Below the pieces are notes generated by a model, which saw nothing but the letters and a program-made list of their open reading frames with translations, did no database searches and was not told the DNA's origin. From Erodium maritimum (lineage: Eukaryota > Streptophyta > Magnoliopsida > Geraniales > Geraniaceae): 64,000 nucleotides of DNA. Both the position numbers and the translations under genes were made by a program. Of this stretch, positions 59,933 through 64,000 are shown one piece after another; within the stretch, counting starts at the first letter, position 1; every line of letters begins with the position of its first letter. The stretch covers positions 9,934,001 through 9,998,000 of the forward strand of contig OY997588.1 of the NCBI GenBank assembly GCA_963921825.1, written 5' to 3'.

Positions 59933-62900
59933 CTATCTTAGAACCCTGTTTGAGCTCAAGACAAAGTTCTCTTCCCCAGCAACAGTGGAGTTCAACCTTC
60001 CAGCACCCCAGCCATTGTTCAGCACACGCCCGCCAACACGCCCTGGATCGCCCCCAGCTACAAGACTTCCCTCAACCTGTTTGTCAAATTCTGGAAGACC
60101 GTTCTGCTTCCTTTCTTTCCTTCGTTTCCTCTCCTCGTCTCTTTCTTTCCTTAACCAACTCTCGACCGTTCTCTGCAATTATAGCCCCTTTCAAACATGA
60201 GCACCCAACCCCACACAGTAAATCATACAATTACCAAAATTTGTTTGACCAACTGGTCAAACACTAAACTTAAGCCTTAAGGCCTGAGAGTGGTACCTCA
60301 GTCATTATTTCTTCACAACTTCTGTTAGACCTCTCTCAAGGTGGGGGGTCACAAAAATTTAGAGCTATCTTCTACATAAGAGGGCTCATGCTTGACAAAA
60401 AAATAGAGGATAAAAAAATGTTTTGTACTCCCTTAATTCTACATAAGGTCTTGAGATCAAATACTTTGATGCACCAGATTTAATAGATAAAAACACTCTT
60501 ACAACTTCCTCAAAGGCTCAAAGCATGAAAAAAGTCATATAGGTATCTAACAAACATACAAATAGAATAGACAGATTTGAGAAACTTCATCAGTAAGTTG
60601 TCGACCTAAAGAGTACTAATCTGAACTGTGACAAGAGAGGTAAGACTAACCATTAGTGACAAATTGCTCATTTCCCTAACAGTACTCATTGGCTTTGATA
60701 ATTGTAGCCTCCCATGAGCCACATAAACCTGACAACAGAACAATTTTTTTTAATGTAAGGTGAGATAAGAATCCACCCATAATTGAGGGGAAAACTCAAT
60801 TCAAGTTGGGATTAATGTTAACCAAAAGGTCACATACAATATGTGATGGCCAGCTCTCTAGACCATCAAATATATGTGTTGCATATATAATTGTGGCACC
60901 TCGCTCTTCACATTCCTTTATTAGAAATTTTAGAAGGTCAGCCCTTGCCAGCACATCAAGATCAACAGTAATCTCATCAAGAAGCAGCACCTAATACACA
61001 GGGAGCAATTCAAGATACATAAATACTGATAGTTTTACCAAAGGTGTACAAAGCACGGATTGTAGGATATACATTTACCATGCAGAATAGATACCTTAAA
61101 TGGTTTGAGGAGACCCATACAAATTTGAACTCGTCTTCGCTGACCATCTGACACCTTGTGCATTCTCCAAGATAGATCAACATCTAGTACCTACAAACAA
61201 GTTACAATTTAATAGCAAAAAAATGCAAATCTACAACAGCAAACTTGGAAATTTGTGAAGATAGCAACAAATAATATTCTTGAATTATATGGATGGGTGA
61301 ATAATTGAGTAAAACCAGAAAAAAAAAATCTACAGTTGATACCTTTTACCATTCAAAATATTATAATTTCTAAATAAGTAGTTGAAAGACATAGATATTA
61401 AGTAATCTGTAATGCCCTTAGTTTAGTTAATGAATTGCTCAAGCACAGAATAGCAAGCTACCAAATGGTAATAACTAATTTCATTAATCTTATGAAAAGC
61501 CCAGCATGTGTTTCATCTATTATTAGTTCTGCATGAAATACAATTAAATAAAATATTATTAAGCAATCATGCATATTGCCACCACAAAATTTTACACTCA
61601 AAAAAGTAAAGCTGACCAAAATTGAATGATCAATCAAGTTATCCAACATATGCAACTTTCCTACTGATATAACCAAAGAATTATGCTGGGTTAGATGAAG
61701 CACCACTAGGTAGTTTATTTATATCATACTCCAAGATCGAGAATCTATCACATATACAAAAACTCCACAACATATTTTTACTTTCACATTCAATCAGGCA
61801 TAACAACGTAACGTTAATACTCAATCGGAAAATCTGCAAAATGATTCACTTAGCGAATCCCAAGTTAGACTGGGACAACAATTTGTGGTTGTAATGTTAA
61901 TATAATGCTCTCTTTCAGGGTCAAGTGAAGTATCAGAGGAGATGGATGTCCTATAACCCAAATCCAGTTAGCATACCTGCGCCGTTTCTTGAGATCACAA
62001 AGCAAGTATATTTGTACACGTAGTTTGTAAATAGCAGGCAACATTTGCATTGAAATAACACTTATAGGTAATAGTTATCACTTCAAAGGCAATTTCATAA
62101 GAGACATCAAAGAAGAGTAAATCAAACAAACAGATTATTTAAGTAAAAACATCATAAAATAATACAAGAATAGCTGAAATCTAGCCATTATTTACATGAA
62201 ATCTTTTAACGTTCCACTGCAACTCATAGCACAACATAGGAATGGTTTCCTATCCAGGTTGAACCCAAAATCTCTTGCAGTAAGATAACTTCAGCAAATA
62301 TCAAACAAGATAAGAGTTGCATACATGAAAAGTAGTCTAATTAGTACCTTGATCAGTTCATCCCTTCTTTTAGGATCAACACCTGCAACCCCAAATAACA
62401 TCTTCTCTGCAGAAACGTCCATTTGAATTGGAACATCAAAACCAGCGAAAGCAACCTCACGTCTCCACTGCAAACACAAATTTATTAATGAAAAAGAAAT
62501 CCCAATAGGAAAACAATCTATTTACGCTACAAGTGGCTGTCCAACCAACTTAAGTATCACAAAAATGCAGATTCAGACTAGACTCTGAGGTGAAACAGAA
62601 CAAAAGTCCAATTGAAATGGAAATTGGCACCAACTAGGAAGTGAACCTAGCCAAATGAAAGATGTTTTTGTAGGCAGTCACGTTTCAAGCAAATTCTTGA
62701 TTTTAATTCCATTTGTTCAACCATCCAAGAAACGATAGGTCTTACTCAATTCATCATGGCCATAGTCAAGAAATCTTATGCAGCCAAATAAAACGTGTAA
62801 AATAGATGCCACTTGAAAAAAAAAAACAGCCCTGTCTTGGCATCTTGGAAAAGATCAAGGCTAAGCCAAATGACATCTAACCCTATTTTCCTCCCGCAAC

Positions 62901-63659
62901 ATCCCCATTATCCAAACCAAACTTCCACATAATTGAAACTTCAGTATGCATCAAAAAATGTACTTGATTCAGCGGAAACAAAGGGGAAAAAAGATTCGAA
63001 CCTCTCCTCCAAGATAACAGAGGTCACCAGAAGAGGTCAAACCAGTGTCATGAAAAGCTGATCTTCCAAGCACACGAACCATGTGGGGTTCTACCATGTG
63101 CTTCCCTCCCAATATTTTCAGTATTGTAGTTTTCCCTATTACAACATTACAATCAACAACCAAACACAAATTCCAAAGAGAAAAAAAGAAAAACTCACAA
63201 AATGCGGTTCCTTACTAATCGAAACTAAGATAAAACAATCAATCAGTCAAAGAGAACACCATTTTAAGGTTCCATTTGCACCTAGAATCCAAACCAAAGC
63301 TGGGCCAAATCACTAAACGGAAAATTGAAATATGGGTTTCAACTACACCCTAGTTGCTCACTGAAACCCAACAAAAATCACAAATTTTGGAACGAACATA
63401 GATTTTCTCACAAAGGACCAGCATTTTCTATTTCACAGCAACCAAACAAAGAAACGAGTAAAAGTGAAACAGCAAGGGAACAAAACAAACCAGCGCCATT
63501 AGATCCGACGAGGAGGCAGCGATCTCCTGAGTTGAGGGTGAGATTGAAGTCTTGGATCAGAGGGGTGGAGCCCGGCGGCGGGTGGCCGTCGATTCCCGGG
63601 TACGTGAATCGTAGGCCGTCGATAACAATTGTCGGCTCTGTGTTCGCTTTCACGGCCAT
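59933..63659 (-). CDS. ABCI20: ABC transporter I family ATPase (ABCI19/20/21 clade), soluble
   Basis: Seven exons on the minus strand join in frame to 329 aa: 63659-63491, 63135-63002, 62467-62348, 61190-61095, 60990-60838, 60728-60651 and 60172-59933. It is a single nucleotide-binding domain without membrane segments. Walker A is GSNGAGKTT (52-60, split by intron 1), the signature VSDGQRRR (154-161), Walker B LLLDE (175-179) and the H-loop His H212 (YATH). The Lys/Arg/Glu-rich coiled tail ([17 protein letters not shown]) and Gly-rich end match the ABCI20 branch, as does the length. In Arabidopsis ABCI19/20/21 form a complex linked to cytokinin response in seedlings. An upstream in-frame ATG at 63821 would add 54 residues unlike the family, so 63659 was chosen. 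The member number is less sure than the clade. Confidence 0.94.
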
Positions 63660-63895
63660 TGTCTTGTTGTGAAGCAAACTGATCGCGGAGAGGGTAAGCT
63701 TAATAGAGCGCGAAAGCGAATTTGGTGAGTCGACCGGCGACTGAAACTGAGTCGAATGAGTCGTGGCTATGTCTGGCTCACTTGTCAAGAACCGTTGTAT
63801 ATCCGGTGCGGAATGGTCCACGTCATCTAGCTGAAGGGACCAATAAATGAATTACACGTCATTGAGTAATTGCTGGCGAGAGGCAAAAAAAAAAA
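63660..63895 (-). promoter_or_regulatory. Short promoter and leader interval between ABCI gene and tRNA-Ile
   Basis: Only about 236 bp separate the ABCI start codon from the tRNA-Ile gene on the same strand. The Pol II promoter must overlap or lie beyond the Pol III unit. No TATA box was assigned. Confidence 0.45.
63885..63895 (-). terminator. Pol III terminator of tRNA-Ile(AAT)
   Basis: Run of eleven T on the minus strand immediately after the tRNA 3' end. Confidence 0.85.
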
Positions 63896-63969
63896 TGGCC
63901 CATGCAGGTCTCGAACCTGCGACCTTCGCGTTATTAGCACGACGCTCTAACCAACTGAGCTAATGGGCC
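63896..63969 (-). tRNA. tRNA-Ile(AAT): tRNA-Ile (anticodon AAT)
   Basis: 74 nt on the minus strand. Acceptor GGCCCAT pairs with ATGGGCC, discriminator A. The D-arm is GCTCAGTTGGTTAGAGC, the anticodon loop CTAATAA gives AAT, and the T-arm contains GGTTCGAGACC. A run of A on the plus strand (63885-63895) supplies the T-rich Pol III terminator. Confidence 0.96.
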
Positions 63970-64000
63970 TATTGGTCAATGTGCCATAAATAAGCATTAT

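Noticed and set aside
63660-63821. N-terminal extension of the ABCI protein from the ATG at 63821
   Set aside because: The extra 54 residues are unlike the family, which starts at MA just before the ABC domain; the stretch fits a 5' leader.

Overview
This window is nuclear DNA from a flowering plant, most likely a eudicot. The evidence is many short introns with GT/AG borders and AT-rich introns, plant-only gene families (an X8 plasmodesmal callose-binding-like protein, a SHAGGY-type GSK3 kinase, a WAT1/UMAMIT transporter, a plant ABCI ATPase), plant LINE, Mutator and PIF/Harbinger debris, and nuclear tRNA genes with their own oligo-T terminators. The species cannot be read from the sequence. 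Gene models were spliced by eye; every exon join given keeps frame and restores a family-conserved protein.

Layout. 0.3-1.6 kb (-): X8-domain GPI-anchored protein. 2.1-3.4 kb: repeat debris, including a short retroposon with target-site duplications (TSDs). 5.3-9.9 kb (-): ZNF598/Hel2-type RING E3 ligase of ribosome quality control. 10.4-12.5 kb: an apparently complete PIF/Harbinger element. 13.2-15.4 kb: a Harbinger remnant and a LINE-like retroposon. 16.0-16.4 kb (-): small secreted glycine-rich protein. 17-26.7 kb: a gene-poor transposon zone holding tRNA-Ser(AGA), tRNA-Ile(TAT), decayed LINE ORF1 and RNase H fragments and a broken Harbinger transposase split by an LTR-like insertion. 27.1-30.4 kb (+): RPAP2/RTR1. 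31.6-35.4 kb (+): GSK3/SHAGGY-like kinase. 36.8-41.3 kb (-): DEAD-box helicase RH10/DDX47/Rrp3. 41.7-45.2 kb: LINE-type retroposons. 45.9-51.5 kb: a cluster of Mutator-like inverted-repeat elements, one with about 0.5 kb arms around a GC-rich gene-like fragment. 54.3-56.2 kb (+): WAT1-related transporter. 56.7-57.0 kb (-): unassigned ORF. 59.3-59.6 kb: a MITE. 59.9-63.7 kb (-): ABCI20-type soluble ABC ATPase, with tRNA-Ile(AAT) about 240 bp upstream of its start codon.

The host genes form no operon or cluster. Several are housekeeping genes of gene expression: RPAP2 for Pol II assembly, RH10 for rRNA maturation, Hel2 for collided ribosomes, and three tRNAs. The RH10 and Hel2 upstream regions carry telo-box and/or site II motifs typical of plant translation and ribosome-biogenesis genes. 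No CRISPR array, operon or bacterial-type system is present. The most unusual structures are the roughly 1.25 kb Mutator-like inverted repeat with a candidate captured exon, the long hairpin element inside an RH10 intron, and the SHAGGY kinase last intron, whose retention would swap the C-terminus in frame.
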